Of a stretch of 64,000 nt of DNA, positions 9,901 to 21,280 are shown in pieces. Position numbers and translations under genes: made by a program. This stretch comes from Tragulus kanchil (lineage: Eukaryota > Chordata > Mammalia > Artiodactyla > Tragulidae). Numbering within the stretch: position 1 is the stretch's first letter; every line of letters begins with the position of its first letter. A model generated the notes under the pieces. The model ran no database searches, had not been told where the DNA came from, and saw only the letters and a list, made by a program, of their open reading frames with translations. The stretch covers positions 1,054,001 through 1,118,000 of the forward strand of contig JAIOJX010000004.1 in assembly GCA_022376925.1 (NCBI GenBank). The letters run 5' to 3'.

Positions 9901-12428
9901 ATGGCATTATTTTGTTTTTTTTTATAGCCGAGTAATACTTCAGTGGTGTGTGTAGGTGGGTGTGATATTCTTTATCCATTTATCTGTTAATGGCATATTA
10001 TGATTGGATTGTTTGTTTTTTTGATATTAAACTGATGAGCTGTTTGTATATCTTGGAAATTAATCCCTTGTTGGTCTCAATATTTACAAATATTTTCTCC
10101 CAGTCTTTAGGTTGACTTTTTGTTTTGTTTATGGTTTCTTTAGCTGAGTAAAACTTTTTAAGTTTAATTAGTCTCCTTTGTTTTGTTTTTTTTTTAGTAT
10201 TATTATAGCTTTACTAATCTTAATCTGGCTGCACTGGGTCTTAGTTGTAGCATGTGGGATCTAGTTCCCTGACCAGGGATCAAACCCGGGCCCCCTACAT
10301 TAGAAGCACAGAGTCTTAACCACTGGACCACTAGGGAAGGCCCTCCTTTGTTTATTTTTGCTTTTATTTCCATAGTGTGTTCTGCTTATGTTTTCCTCTA
10401 GGAGTTTTGTAGTTTGATAGTATCTGGGCTTACATTTAGGTCTTTGATCCATTTTTGTATATGGTATTAGAGAATGTTCTAATTTTATTCTACATGTAGC
10501 TGTCCAGTTTTCCCAGTATGACTTACTGAAGAGATTGTCTTTTCTCTATTGTGTACTCTTGCCCATTCTGTTAGGGGGGCAGTTAAAGTGTTCTTAAAGA
10601 AAAAGTGTAAAAGAAAAGAGAATGGTCACATGACTCAATGCTTGGGAAAATGTGGAATTGAGAAACTGCAATGTCTTTAGTGAAATAATGAACATAAAGA
10701 TTATGTTGAAAGGAATGTTAGGTATTAAAAGGACAGTAACATATAAAGGTAGAATATTAGAGGCTAGTCTTCTGTGAAATAAAAATTCTATAATAAGAGG
10801 AATAGACTGTAGTCTATGGGCAGTGTAAACCTAGGAAAATTTAAGTCAAGAGGGTGAATTATGTGAATTATTATGCATAGGATTATTGGTTATCTATAGT
10901 TATATTTTGCTTCTTCTTGGTATAAAAATCTTGCATTGCTACATTGAATAGAAAGACACTAAAATTGGAATGGGTTGGGGAATAAAAGACTACTGGAAAA
11001 CTTCACAGAATACATTTCAAATAATTGAGACATGGACGGGGACTGCACCAGCTGTGGTGGTCATGAACAGGAATGGAAAAGAGAAGGGGTAAAGGGAATT
11101 GTAGAAGCAGAATCCTTTCTCAATATTTCATTTGGAAAAAAAAAGGAATGTGAAGCAAGGCTTTCTTTATTATGATTGGATTGTTTGTTTTTTTGATATT
11201 AAACTGATGAGCTGTTTGTATATCTTGGAAATTAATCCCTTGTTGGTCTCAATATTTACAAATATTTTCTCCCAGTCTTTAGGTTGACTTTTTGTTTTGT
11301 TTATGGTTTCTTTAGCTGAGTAAAACTTTTTAAGTTTAATTAGTCTCCTTTGTTTTGTTTTTTTTTTAGTATTATTATAGCTTTACTAATCTTAATCTGG
11401 CTGCACTGGGTCTTAGTTGTAGCATGTGGGATCTAGTTCCCTGACCAGGGATCAAACCCGGGCCCCCTACATTAGAAGCACAGAGTCTTAACCACTGGAC
11501 CACTAGGGAAGGCCCTCCTTTGTTTATTTTTGCTTTTATTTCCATAGTGTGTTCTGCTTATGTTTTCCTCTAGGAGTTTTGTAGTTTGATAGTATCTGGG
11601 CTTACATTTAGGTCTTTGATCCATTTTTGTATATGGTATTAGAGAATGTTCTAATTTTATTCTACATGTAGCTGTCCAGTTTTCCCAGTATGACTTACTG
11701 AAGAGATTGTCTTTTCTCTATTGTGTACTCTTGCCCATTCTGTTAGGGGGGCAGTTAAAGTGTTCTTAAAGAAAAAGTGTAAAAGAAAAGAGAATGGTCA
11801 CATGACTCAATGCTTGGGAAAATGTGGAATTGAGAAACTGCAATGTCTTTAGTGAAATAATGAACATAAAGATTATGTTGAAAGGAATGTTAGGTATTAA
11901 AAGGACAGTAACATATAAAGGTAGAATAGTAGAGGCTAGTCTTCTGTGAAATAAAAATTCTATAATAAGAGGAATAGACTGTAGTCTATGGGCAGTGTAA
12001 ACCTAGGAAAATTTAAGTCAAGAGGGTGAATTATGTGAATTATTATGCATAGGATTATTGGTTATCTATAGTTATATTTTGCTTCTTCTTGGTATAAAAA
12101 TCTTGCATTGCTACATTGAATAGAAAGACACTAAAATTGGAATGGGTTGGGGAATAAAAGACTACTGGAAAACTTCACAGAATACATTTCAAATAATTGA
12201 GACATGGACGGGGACTGCACCAGCTGTGGTGGTCATGAACAGGAATGGAAAAGAGAAGGGGTAAAGGGAATTGTAGAAGCAGAATCCTTTCTCAATATTT
12301 CATTTGGAAAAAAAAAGGAATGTGAAGCAAGGCTTTCTTTCTTATGATACTAATTGTTTTTTTCCTTTCTTTTCTTTAGGGAATTTGGTCCTCATATTAA
12401 ATTTGTTAAATATGGAAAGTGTGAATAA
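924..12428 (+). CDS. SPINK13: SPINK13, Kazal-type serine protease inhibitor (exons 2-4; 5' end outside window)
   Basis: Small secreted Kazal-domain protease inhibitor. The model joins 924-961, 1786-1913 (or its copy 2982-3109) and 12380-12428. The visible 71 residues match the mature part of human SPINK13 in length and exon phases as I recall that protein (WPx-P-x-CKMY start, NECFFC core, YGKC end). Six cysteines in Kazal spacing are present: five in exon 3 and the last in exon 4. The long gap of 13 residues between Cys1 and Cys2 is typical of SPINK13. The signal-peptide exon is not in the window. Intron 3 looks inflated (about 10 kb) by several artificial 1.1-kb duplications. The next gene downstream, SPINK7, has the same strand and exon design, as expected in the SPINK cluster. 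Identification rests on remembered family sequence, not on a search. Confidence 0.88.
1186..1409 (+). mobile_element. Bov-tA type SINE (duplicate of 37-260)
   Basis: Same element in the second copy of duplication 1. Its last part recurs a third time at 2572-2606. Confidence 0.85.
1786..1913 (+). CDS. SPINK13: SPINK13 exon 3 (Kazal core), first copy
   Basis: A 128-nt exon (42 codons plus two bases), entered in phase 0 after tgcag and left before gtaagt at 1914. It starts PPCKMYYPVD and carries Cys1 at exon residue 3, Cys2 at 17, Cys3 at 25, Cys4 at 36 and Cys5 at 39. The Kazal signature (VCATNGKTYKNEC) is intact. By Kazal convention P1 is the second residue after Cys2, which is Glu here. The final two bases (tg) join the first g of exon 4 to make Trp. 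Confidence 0.92.
2982..3109 (+). CDS. SPINK13: SPINK13 exon 3, duplicate copy
   Basis: A base-for-base copy of the Kazal exon at 1786-1913 with the same splice sites (tgcag before, gtaagt after). It lies in the second copy of a 1.17-kb block (1376-2549 repeated at 2572-3740). Splicing of both copies would keep phase only at the outer boundaries: the upstream copy ends in phase 2, whereas this exon starts in phase 0, so including both in one transcript shifts the frame. It is best read as an assembly duplicate rather than a second domain. Confidence 0.85.
3490..5665. repeat. Direct duplication 3 (3490-4577 = 4578-5665)
   Basis: Perfectly abutting 1088-base units with no filler. The break falls inside a CHR SINE, leaving a truncated SINE at 4409-4577. 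Confidence 0.95.
4409..4577 (+). mobile_element. CHR-type (tRNA-Glu-derived) SINE, cut by duplication break
   Basis: Starts ggggcttccctggtggtcca and stops abruptly at the 1088-base duplication junction. It is the same element as 5497-5770. Confidence 0.8.
5497..5770 (+). mobile_element. CHR-type SINE with 11-bp target-site duplication
   Basis: Full element ending in a long A run. It is flanked by aaaagtaatac at 5486-5496 and 5771-5781. The tRNA-derived A/B-box region is followed by the ruminant tail ending aatagaagtggc plus A's. Confidence 0.87.
6262..6363. repeat. Pyrimidine-rich (CT) low-complexity tract
   Basis: About 100 bases of nearly pure C/T in SPINK13 intron 3. It recurs through duplication at about 7382-7483 and 8475-8565. 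A further CT tract lies at about 9520-9605. Confidence 0.8.
6617..6890 (+). mobile_element. CHR-type SINE (duplicate of 5497-5770)
   Basis: Same element and same flanks in the second copy of duplication 4. Confidence 0.85.
7262..9428. repeat. Direct duplication 5 (7262-8335 = 8346-9428)
   Basis: Offset 1084. The last ~45 bases of the first copy are a degraded version of the second (deletions within the tract around 8290-8320). Filler 8336-8345. Confidence 0.93.
9605..10578 (-). mobile_element. Old L1 3' fragment, interrupted by a SINE
   Basis: The minus strand resembles the 3' part of L1 ORF2 (for example the region around agattccacatataagtgat and gagtaatact), heavily decayed. A CHR SINE at 10184-10342 splits it. 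The part from 9996 on is repeated at 11168-11750. Confidence 0.7.
10184..10342 (-). mobile_element. CHR-2-like SINE inserted in old L1
   Basis: Minus-strand tRNA-derived SINE (ends ccactagggaaggcc on the + strand), flanked by ctcctttgttt at 10173-10183 and 10343-10353. It is younger than the L1 it splits. Confidence 0.8.
11356..11514 (-). mobile_element. CHR-2-like SINE (duplicate of 10184-10342)
   Basis: Same SINE and same flanking repeats in the second copy of duplication 6, within L1 sequence 11168-11750. Confidence 0.8.
12380..12428 (+). CDS. SPINK13: SPINK13 exon 4 (last coding exon)
   Basis: A 49-nt coding part following a strong polypyrimidine tract and ctttag. The first g completes the Trp codon from exon 3. 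The remaining 15 residues run EFGPHIKFVKYGKCE to a taa stop at 12426-12428. This corresponds to the human SPINK13 C-terminus (EFHYRIKFEKYGKCD) and supplies the sixth Kazal cysteine. It is single-copy: the preceding duplicated block ends at 12340, only 39 bases upstream. Confidence 0.9.
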
Positions 12429-12602
12429 TGGATAACAGACTACTATACTTGCTTATTCTTTTAACTACTTCTGAAAATTATTTCTTTTGAAATCTGAAGA
12501 TGTATACTGAACAAATAACACAACTCTATTCTGCACCCAAATTTGGGACACAATTGGAAACAAAAGAAAACTAATGGAGAACTGAGTATCATCTTTATTA
12601 CA

Positions 12603-12608
12603 AATAAA
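12603..12608 (+). promoter_or_regulatory. SPINK13 polyadenylation signal
   Basis: AATAAA 175 bases after the SPINK13 stop, in an AT-rich 3' UTR. It is the first canonical hexamer downstream of the stop. The next artificial duplication begins at this point (12602), so part of the putative 3' flank is repeated at 13739. Confidence 0.6.
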
Positions 12609-13333
12609 CACAGTACTGAAAGGGTGGCACTCATCTCTGGGTTGATTGTTTCAATTCACCTTGCAGTTTTCTTGAGTCTGTTATCAAATGTGCTTATGAA
12701 CATTCCCCTGAATCAGTTTATCCCAAATTGCTGACTTATCTGCAAGGTCAGACCCTGCTCTGCTAATCTCTCTCAAAGACATGAACAAGAGAAAAAATAT
12801 TCCCCCCCACACCTACACACAATTGCTTAAGAGTTTCTACCTCATATTCATGAATGAAGCCCAACTTCAGTAGAAGAGAAAGCAGTCCACATGCTAATAG
12901 AAGGAAAAAGAAGAGCCAAGAGCTTTGGGGAACAAGCCTGTTTTTGAGAGAAAGGGAGAGGATGCTTATCACTTGACCCCCAATTCCAGTATGCCTAATT
13001 CTCTCTCCATCCCATCATTCATATTACATCAATCAATAAATTCTTTTTTGCTTAATCTGGTCTATAATCTGTCACTTACAGCTGGAAGATCTTGACTAAT
13101 ACAGAGAGATGAAGTTATTATATTTGAATCTGTGAAATGAAAAGTGAAGAGCTCTCTCCTTTGGCTTGTGTGCTCTGTGTTAGAACCTGATAGTGCCACT
13201 AGATGCCAGCTTCACTCTTAACTTTTATAGGACATAAAGTCATGCTGTATTTTTTAAAATGACATTTAATCTTTCATTAACAGCAAGTTCCAAAAAGTGT
13301 GTGTAAAGTTATAGTTAAATTGAAATTAGTTTT

Positions 13334-13668
13334 TTTTTTTTTTAAGCGTATCTTGTTTTTTTTTTATTTATTTATTTTTTGGGGGTTGGGGAAGGAGAGG
13401 AGCGGGCGGGTCACTTCTATTGGTCTTTCATTTCTCTATTTTCATCCGTCTTTGTTCTTTGGCTCCTGTGGGCCTCCCATCGCGGTGGTCTCTTTTGTCT
13501 CAGAGCACCGGCTCTGGGTGTATGTGCTCCAGAGCTCCGGCTCAGTAATTGGACACACCAGTCCAGTCGCTCCGCAGCACGTGGGATCTTCCCAGGCCAG
13601 GGATTGAACCAGCGCCCCTTGCATTGCAAGGCAGTGTCCTTACCCACTGGACCACCAGGGGAAGCCCA
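13334..13668 (-). mobile_element. CHR-type SINE with 11-bp target-site duplication
   Basis: On the + strand it runs from a T-rich tail to ccaccaggggaagccc. It is flanked by aaattagtttt at 13323-13333 and 13669-13679. Includes the ruminant tail (tattggtctttcatttctct) and tRNA head. Confidence 0.87.
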
Positions 13669-14469
13669 AAATTAGTTTTGATGAAAGAAATAGACCTGGA
13701 TCCATACCTTTCCTATGTATGAAAGTTCTTTTAACAGAAAATAAACACAGTACTGAAAGGGTGGCACTCATCTCTGGGTTGATTGTTTCAATTCACCTTG
13801 CAGTTTTCTTGAGTCTGTTATCAAATGTGCTTATGAACATTCCCCTGAATCAGTTTATCCCAAATTGCTGACTTATCTGCAAGGTCAGACCCTGCTCTGC
13901 TAATCTCTCTCAAAGACATGAACAAGAGAAAAAATATTCCCCCCCACACCTACACACAATTGCTTAAGAGTTTCTACCTCATATTCATGAATGAAGCCCA
14001 ACTTCAGTAGAAGAGAAAGCAGTCCACATGCTAATAGAAGGAAAAGAAGAGCCAAGAGCTTTGGGGAACAAGCCTGTTTTTGAGAGAAAGGGAGAGGATG
14101 CTTATCACTTGACCCCCAATTCCAGTATGCCTAATTCTCTCTCCATCCCATCATTCATATTACATCAATCAATAAATTCTTTTTTGCTTAATCTGGTCTA
14201 TAATCTGTCACTTACAGCTGGAAGATCTTGACTAATACAGAGAGATGAAGTTATTATATTTGAATCTGTGAAATGAAAAGTGAAGAGCTCTCTCCTTTGG
14301 CTTGTGTGCTCTGTGTTAGAACCTGATAGTGCCACTAGATGCCAGCTTCACTCTTAACTTTTATAGGACATAAAGTCATGCTGTATTTTTTAAAATGACA
14401 TTTAATCTTTCATTAACAGCAAGTTCCAAAAAGTGTGTGTAAAGTTATAGTTAAATTGAAATTAGTTTT

Positions 14470-14821
14470 TTTTTTTTTTAAGCGTATCTTGTTTTTTTTT
14501 TAGATTTATTTATTTATTTATTTTGGGCGGGGGTCGGGTTGGGGAGGGAGGGGAGCGGGCGGGTCACTTCTATTGGTCTTTCATTTCTCTATTTTCATCC
14601 GTCTTTGTTCTTTGGCTCCTGTGGGCCTCCCATCGCGGTGGTCTCTTTTGTCTCAGAGCACCGGCTCTGGGTGTATGTGCTCCAGAGCTCCGGCTCAGTA
14701 ATTGGACACACCAGTCCAGTCGCTCCGCAGCACGTGGGATCTTCCCAGGCCAGGGATTGAACCAGCGCCCCTTGCATTGCAAGGCAGTGTCCTTACCCAC
14801 TGGACCACCAGGGGAAGCCCA
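14470..14821 (-). mobile_element. CHR-type SINE (duplicate of 13334-13668)
   Basis: Same element with longer T- and G-rich runs; same flanking target-site duplication. Confidence 0.85.
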
Positions 14822-14898
14822 AAATTAGTTTTGATGAAAGAAATAGACCTGGATCCATACCTTTCCTATGTATGAAAGTTCTTTTAACAGAAAATAAA

Positions 14899-15596
14899 AT
14901 GTAAATTAGATACAAATATGTAACAGTCTGGTGTTAACTTTCACAGACATTCAATACTAAAATTATCAATAGCTAGTGATAATTGCTGAATCCTCATACA
15001 TGTCATAATAATTTGCAGATACCCTGCTCATCCAAACATCTAACTTTTGTTTTTGACCTTTGCTCATGATAAAAATATTAGATTCCTTCTTTGAATGACT
15101 ATGCTAAAATAATTTAAAATATTGAACACATCAGACATAAATAAGTCTTACTAATCCATATCTTTAAAATTTGAGATAAAACCGGTTTAAAATCTTGCAG
15201 AAACAGTATGAGTTTGATGTGTGGTAAAATATTCAACAGATCAATTCTTTCTGATAATCACTAAGAACAACCACGGTTAAAAGCAACATCCATATTATCA
15301 CATAAAAAAAGACAGTAATATCCAAGTGGTAATGCAAAGGAAAAAAGAAGACTGAAAAGAAATGTCTCTATGTTGAGGTAGATATAATAAGGTTATTTAT
15401 GTGTGTGAAAGTGAGGTCAAATGCCATGGGAGTACAGATAGAAAACTGACTATACCAGCACAGAGCATATCACTGCATCCAGGGAAGTTTCTAATTGGAC
15501 CTCCTAATTGTCTTTATAACAAGTCTAAATACACTCTTGTTTTGGGGTTTTCTTTTTTTGGGGCGGGGGGGGTGGTTTGGTTTTTTGTTTGCTTGT
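14899..15596. other. No gene seen; AT-rich single-copy-like intergenic DNA
   Basis: About 700 bases between a SINE and an L1 3' end with no exon, RNA gene or repeat I recognise. It is copied at about 16050-16762 by duplication 8. A G-run (gggcggggggggt) lies at its 3' edge. Confidence 0.6.
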
Positions 15597-15852
15597 TTTT
15601 ACATTTTATTTTAAGACTTTTCTTATTTATAGATATGCAAAATTCTAGATTCCTCATATGTATGTCCCTGGCCCCCTCCCAATCGCCCCATCACACACCT
15701 CCAGGCCGTCGCACCCCACTCCTGCAGGATCTCCTATTCCCACAGCACAATGACTATAACAATCTTTTTCACATGTGATATATAGGTTTCCATGTTACTC
15801 CCTCTATGCCTCCCACCCACTGTTCATTCCCCACAATGTCCATATGCCTGTT
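15597..15852 (-). mobile_element. L1 3' end, cut by duplication break
   Basis: The minus-strand L1 3' terminal segment starts after a T-rich tail; it is the same element as at 16764-17835. Confidence 0.75.
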
Positions 15853-15887
15853 TTACCTTTCCACTCCTTGCAGATTCGTATCATTCT

Positions 15888-15988
15888 GTCGCTCCAGCAC
15901 GTGGGATCTTCCCAGGCCAGGGATTGAACCAGCGCCCCTTGCATTGCAAGGCAGTGTCCTTACCCACTGGACCACCAGGGGAAGCCCA
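15888..15988 (-). mobile_element. CHR-type SINE head, cut by duplication break
   Basis: Only the tRNA-derived head is present, because the duplication 8 copy begins inside the SINE. Confidence 0.75.
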
Positions 15989-16763
15989 AAATTAGTTTTG
16001 ATGAAAGAAATAGACCTGGATCCATACCTTTCCTATGTATGAAAGTTCTTTTAACAGAAAATAAAATGTAAATTAGATACAAATATGTAACAGTCTGGTG
16101 TTAACTTTCACAGACATTCAATACTAAAATTATCAATAGCTAGTGATAATTGCTGAATCCTCATACATGTCATAATAATTTGCAGATACCCTGCTCATCC
16201 AAACATCTAACTTTTGTTTTTGACCTTTGCTCATGATAAAAATATTAGATTCCTTCTTTGAATGACTATGCTAAAATAATTTAAAATATTGAACACATCA
16301 GACATAAATAAGTCTTACTAATCCATATCTTTAAAATTTGAGATAAAACCGGTTTAAAATCTTGCAGAAACAGTATGAGTTTGATGTGTGGTAAAATATT
16401 CAACAGATCAATTCTTTCTGATAATCACTAAGAACAACCACGGTTAAAAGCAACATCCATATTATCACATAAAAAAAGACAGTAATATCCAAGTGGTAAT
16501 GCAAAGGAAAAAAGAAGACTGAAAAGAAATGTCTCTATGTTGAGGTAGATATAATAAGGTTATTTATGTGTGTGAAAGTGAGGTCAAATGCCATGGGAGT
16601 ACAGATAGAAAACTGACTATACCAGCACAGAGCATATCACTGCATCCAGGGAAGTTTCTAATTGGACCTCCTAATTGTCTTTATAACAAGTCTAAATACA
16701 CTCTTGTTTTGGGGTTTTCTTTTTTTGGGGCGGGGGGGGTGGTTTGGTTTTTTGTTTGCTTGT

Positions 16764-17835
16764 TTTTACATTTTATTTTAAGACTTTTCTTATTTATAGA
16801 TATGCAAAATTCTAGATTCCTCATATGTATGTCCCTGGCCCCCTCCCAATCGCCCCATCACACACCTCCAGGCCGTCGCACCCCACTCCTGCAGGATCTC
16901 CTATTCCCACAGCACAATGACCATAACAATCTTTTTCACATGTGATATATAGGTTTCCATGTTACTCCCTCTATGCCTCCCACCCACTGTTCATTCCCCA
17001 CAATGTCCATATGCCTGTTCTCTATGTCTCTTTTTCCATTGCTTCACTGAGTGTGTTATCATTACCATCTTATTAGATTGTATATATATGTGTTAGTATA
17101 CTATACTTGTCTTTCTCTTTTTGACTGACTTCACTTTGTATAACAGGTTCTAGATCCAACCACCTCATTAGGGCTGATTCTTCTGCATTTCTTTTTACAG
17201 CTGAGTAGTACTCCATTGTATATATGATCAGAGCTTTTGTATCCATTCACTTGTCAATGGACATCTAGGTTGCTTCCACGTTCTAGCTATTGTATAGAGA
17301 GTTGCAATGAACATTGGGGTACAAATGCCTCTTTCAGTTTTGATTTCATCAGAGTATAAGCCTAAGAGTGGGATTGCTGGGTCATATGGTGCTTCTAGTT
17401 TTAGTTTTTAAAGAAATCTCCATACTCTCTTCCATAGAGGCTGTATCAATTTACATTCCTACCAGCAATGCAAGAGGGTTCCCTTTTCTCTGCACCCTCT
17501 CCAGCATTTATTGCCCGTCGACGTGTTGATTATGGCCATTCTGATGGTGTGAGGTGATATCTCATTGTAGTTTTGATTTGCATTTCTCTAGTAAGCGAGG
17601 TTGAGCATCATTTCGTGTGCTTTTTGGCCATCTGTATGTCCTCTTTGATGAGATGTCTCTTTATGTCTTTTTCCCATTTTTTGATTGGGTTGTTCATTTT
17701 TCCGGTGCTGAATTGTCTTAGTTGCTTGTAGATTTTGGAGATTAATTCTTTGTCAGTTATTTCATTTGCTATTATTTTCTCCCTACACTCTTGTTTTATC
17801 AAGGCTTTTTTGATCCACTGTTTAAGCTTTGACAA
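16764..17835 (-). mobile_element. 5'-truncated L1
   Basis: About 1.07 kb of L1 3' UTR and ORF2 3' end. On the minus strand a 75-residue stretch (17608-17835) matches the L1 ORF2 C-terminal style (SKLKQWIKKALIKQECREKI). It ends sharply at about 17835, consistent with 5' truncation at insertion. Part is repeated at 18016-18998. Confidence 0.8.
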
Positions 17836-19181
17836 TAGGCATATCTGACTGTGTCAAACCTCTATTTTGGATTTTTCGCACTTAAAAGTTACACATTAAC
17901 CATTGTCCAAGATAAGCAAACCCAGGCACTAATTAGAGAGGTAAGGGTAGATTTTGTTCAGCAATACTACTGCAAAGGAGGAGAGCCCAGAGTGAACGGA
18001 ACTCAACTTGGTTTACGCCCCATCACACCTCCAGGCCGTCGCACCCCACTCCTGCAGGATCTCCTATTCCCACAGCACAATGACTATAACAATCTTTTTC
18101 ACATGTGATATATAGGTTTCCATGTTACTCCCTCTATGCCTCCCACCCACTGTTCATTCCCCACAATGTCCATATGCCTGTTCTCTATGTCTCTTTTTCC
18201 ATTGCTTCACTGAGTGTGTTATCATTACCATCTTATTAGATTGTATATATATGTGTTAGTATACTATACTTGTCTTTCTCTTTTTGACTGACTTCACTTT
18301 GTATAACAGGTTCTAGATCCAACCACCTCATTAGGGCTGATTCTTCTGCATTTCTTTTTACAGCTGAGTAGTACTCCATTGTATATATGATCAGAGCTTT
18401 TGTATCCATTCACTTGTCAATGGACATCTAGGTTGCTTCCACGTTCTAGCTATTGTATAGAGAGTTGCAATGAACATTGGGGTACAAATGCCTCTTTCAG
18501 TTTTGATTTCATCAGAGTATAAGCCTAAGAGTGGGATTGCTGGGTCATATGGTGCTTCTAGTTTTAGTTTTTAAAGAAATCTCCATACTCTCTTCCATAG
18601 AGGCTGTATCAATTTACATTCCTACCAGCAATGCAAGAGGGTTCCCTTTTCTCTGCACCCTCTCCAGCATTTATTGCCCGTCGACGTGTTGATTATGGCC
18701 ATTCTGATGGTGTGAGGTGATATCTCATTGTAGTTTTGATTTGCATTTCTCTAGTAAGCGAGGTTGAGCATCATTTCGTGTGCTTTTTGGCCATCTGTAT
18801 GTCCTCTTTGATGAGATGTCTCTTTATGTCTTTTTCCCATTTTTTGATTGGGTTGTTCATTTTTCCGGTGCTGAATTGTCTTAGTTGCTTGTAGATTTTG
18901 GAGATTAATTCTTTGTCAGTTATTTCATTTGCTATTATTTTCTCCCTACACTCTTGTTTTATCAAGGCTTTTTTGATCCACTGTTTAAGCTTTGACAATA
19001 GGCATATCTGACTGTGTCAAACCTCTATTTTGGATTTTTCGCACTTAAAAGTTACACATTAACCATTGTCCAAGATAAGCAAACCCAGGCACTAATTAGA
19101 GAGGTAAGGGTAGATTTTGTTCAGCAATACTACTGCAAAAAGGAGGAGAGCCCAGAGTGAACGGAACTCAACTTTGGTTTA
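16851..19181. repeat. Direct duplication 9 (16851-18015 = 18016-19181)
   Basis: Abutting units, offset 1163-1166, within and beyond a 5'-truncated L1. Two-base difference in a short CA run (cacacacctcc against cacacctcc). Confidence 0.95.
18016..18998 (-). mobile_element. 5'-truncated L1 (duplicate part)
   Basis: Second copy of 16851-17835 by duplication 9, with the same truncation point. Confidence 0.8.
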
Positions 19182-19641
19182 TTCAGAGATGACTGGCCGT
19201 TTTCAAAAGAGAATGAGGGAATGGGGGGTTGGTAAGGTGGAAGTTAAGCTGAGTCAGGGAAGTGGAAATTTACAAAAAGATAGGGAGTAGGCATTGTGAC
19301 AAGGTCAGCTGGGTTTGCTAATAGCTGTTTCTCCAGGGAAGAAACAGATGTCTCATATATCAGTGTCAGAAGACAGTGATAACAGAGCAAGACACTCATC
19401 AAAGTCAAGGTACTAAACTCTCCTTTCCTCTCCCAGTTCCTTTGGAAGTCTATCTCCTGGAAAGTTTGCATTTCAAAGGGCCAGCTCTCTGGTCCTAGAG
19501 GAAACTGTTTGGCATGGTAGACTTATAATTCAAACTATAGAGAAAAGATTTTTAATTGCATTAACCATTATAACCTTTCTAAAGCATATGCTCTAAGTGC
19601 TCTAAGAGGGGTTTAAGGGTCTGTCAGCTTATCACCAGTCT
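19182..19641. other. No gene seen; intergenic DNA left of the L1-bearing SINE
   Basis: No exon or element identified with confidence. The segment 19080-19200 has AATAAA on the minus strand (tttatt at about 19178) and could belong to an old LTR, but I cannot name it. Confidence 0.4.
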
Positions 19642-19696
19642 CAAATATGCATGCAGGCATGCTAAGTCACTTCACTTCAGTCCTGTCCCACTCTTT
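19642..19696 (-). mobile_element. Bov-tA type SINE, left half (split by L1)
   Basis: tgctaagtcacttcacttcag and following bases are the tail half of a minus-strand BovA/Bov-tA SINE. The rest resumes at 31372. A possible 7-bp target-site duplication (ccagtct) flanks the SINE at 19635-19641 and 31546-31552. Confidence 0.75.
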
Positions 19697-20567
19697 TTTT
19701 TTTTTTAACTTTTATTTTATTTTTAACTTTTACAGAGTTTTGTTAACAGATATGTATGTTCCCAGATTAGTCATATGTATATCCCTCGCCATTCCACCCC
19801 TCCAGACCATCACACAGCACCTCTACAATATTCCCTTTTCTCACAGAGCAATGACTATAACTATTTTCTTCATATATGATAGTACAGACCTTCATGATAC
19901 TTCCTTTATGTCTCCCACCCACTGTTCATTCCCCACAATGTCCATATGTCCACTGTCCATGTCTATTTCTCCATTGCTTCACTGCATGTGCCATCATCAC
20001 CATCCTACTAGGTTCCATATATATGTGTTAGTATTTGTACTTGTCCTTCCCTTTTTGAATTACTTCACTTTTTATGATAGGTTCTAGATCCAGCCACCTC
20101 ATTAAGGCCGATTCTTCAGCATTTCTTTTTATAGCTGTGTAGTGTTCCACTGCATATATGTACCAGAGCTTCTTTATCCATTCATTCGTCGATGGGCATC
20201 TAGGTTGTTTCCATGTTCTAGCTATTGTATACAGAGCTGCAATGAACACTGGAAATGGAAATGCCTCTTTCAGTTTTGATTTCATCAGAGTATAAGTCTA
20301 AGAGTGTGATTGCTGGGTCATATGGTGCTTCTATTTTTACTTTTTTAGGAAATCGCCATACTCTCTTCCATAGAGGCTGTATCAATTTACATTCTCACCA
20401 GCAACGCAGGATGTACAGTTCGTTTCTTTCTTTCAGTAGGTTTATTCCTAGATATTTTATTCGTTTGGTTGCAATGGTGAAGGGGATTGCCTCTTTGATT
20501 TCATTTTCTGATTTTTCATTGTTTGTGTACAGGAATGCCAGTGATTTCTGTATATTGATTTTGTATT
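19697..20567 (-). mobile_element. L1 3' end, outer copy
   Basis: 3' UTR plus the end of ORF2 (minus-strand residues 20028-20285 include the L1-typical [18 protein letters not shown]). It then jumps at about 20406/20407 to a more internal ORF2 segment. It is roughly 10% diverged from the adjacent 3' end at 20568-21280. Confidence 0.8.
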
Positions 20568-21280
20568 TTTTTTTTAAACCTTTATTTTACTTTTAACTTT
20601 TACAGAGTTTTGTTGTTCACAGACATACATGTTCTCAGATTAGTCACATGTATATCCCCCCCTTCCCTCCCCTCCCGACCATCACACAGGACCCCTGAAG
20701 GATCCCCTTTTCTCACAGAGCAATGACTAGAGCTATTTTCTTCACTTATGATAGTACAGGCCTTCATGCTACTTCCTTTACGCCTCCCACCCTCTGTTCC
20801 TTCCCCACAATATCCATATGTCCACTGTCCATGTCTGCCTTTCTGTCGCTTCACTGCATGTGCCATCATCACCATCCTACTAGATTCCATATATATGTGT
20901 TAATATACTGTATTTGTCCTTCTCTTTCTGACTGACTTCACTTTTGATGATACGTTCTAGATCCAGCCACTTCATTAGGGTTGATTCTTCTGCATTTCTC
21001 TTTACAGCTGTGTAGTATTCCATTGTATATATGTACCAGAGCTTTTGGATCCATTCGTTCGTCGATGGGCATCTAGGTTCCTTCCATGTTCTAGCTATTG
21101 TATACAGAGCTGCAATGAACATTGGGGTACAGGTGCTTCTTTCAGTTTTGATTTCGTCAGGGTATAAGCCTAAGAGTGGGATTGCTGGGTCATATGGTGC
21201 TTCTATTTTTACTTTTTTAGGAAATCGCCATACTCTCTTCCATAGAGGCTGTATCAATTTACATTCTCACCAGCAATGCA
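20568..21280 (-). mobile_element. Second L1 3' end
   Basis: A second T-rich start (20568) followed by L1 3' UTR and ORF2 C-terminal sequence (minus strand 20880-21257). It has the same deletion junction as the outer copy. It may be a nested L1 insertion or a mis-join of two L1 copies. Confidence 0.75.

Larger units (their letters stand above)
9996..12340. repeat. Direct duplication 6 (9996-11168 = 11168-12340)
   Basis: Abutting units of 1172 bases containing part of an old L1 and an inserted CHR SINE. At least one substitution (gaatatt against gaatagt, at about 10755 against 11927). Confidence 0.95.
12602..14898. repeat. Direct duplication 7 (12602-13745 = 13739-14898)
   Basis: Offset 1137 rising to 1153 because of length differences in the T- and G-rich run near 13350-13400 against 14490-14545. 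Includes a whole CHR SINE. Confidence 0.94.
14728..17019. repeat. Direct duplication 8 (14728-15852 = 15895-17019)
   Basis: Offset 1167. The break falls inside a CHR SINE and inside an L1 3' end. One substitution (gactat against gaccat). Filler 15853-15894. Confidence 0.94.

Noticed and set aside
13379..13675. About 100-codon open frames in both strands around 13.4 and 14.5 kb, and similar at 44.2-44.6 kb
   Set aside because: They lie within CHR SINEs; the same translated text recurs at unrelated SINE copies.
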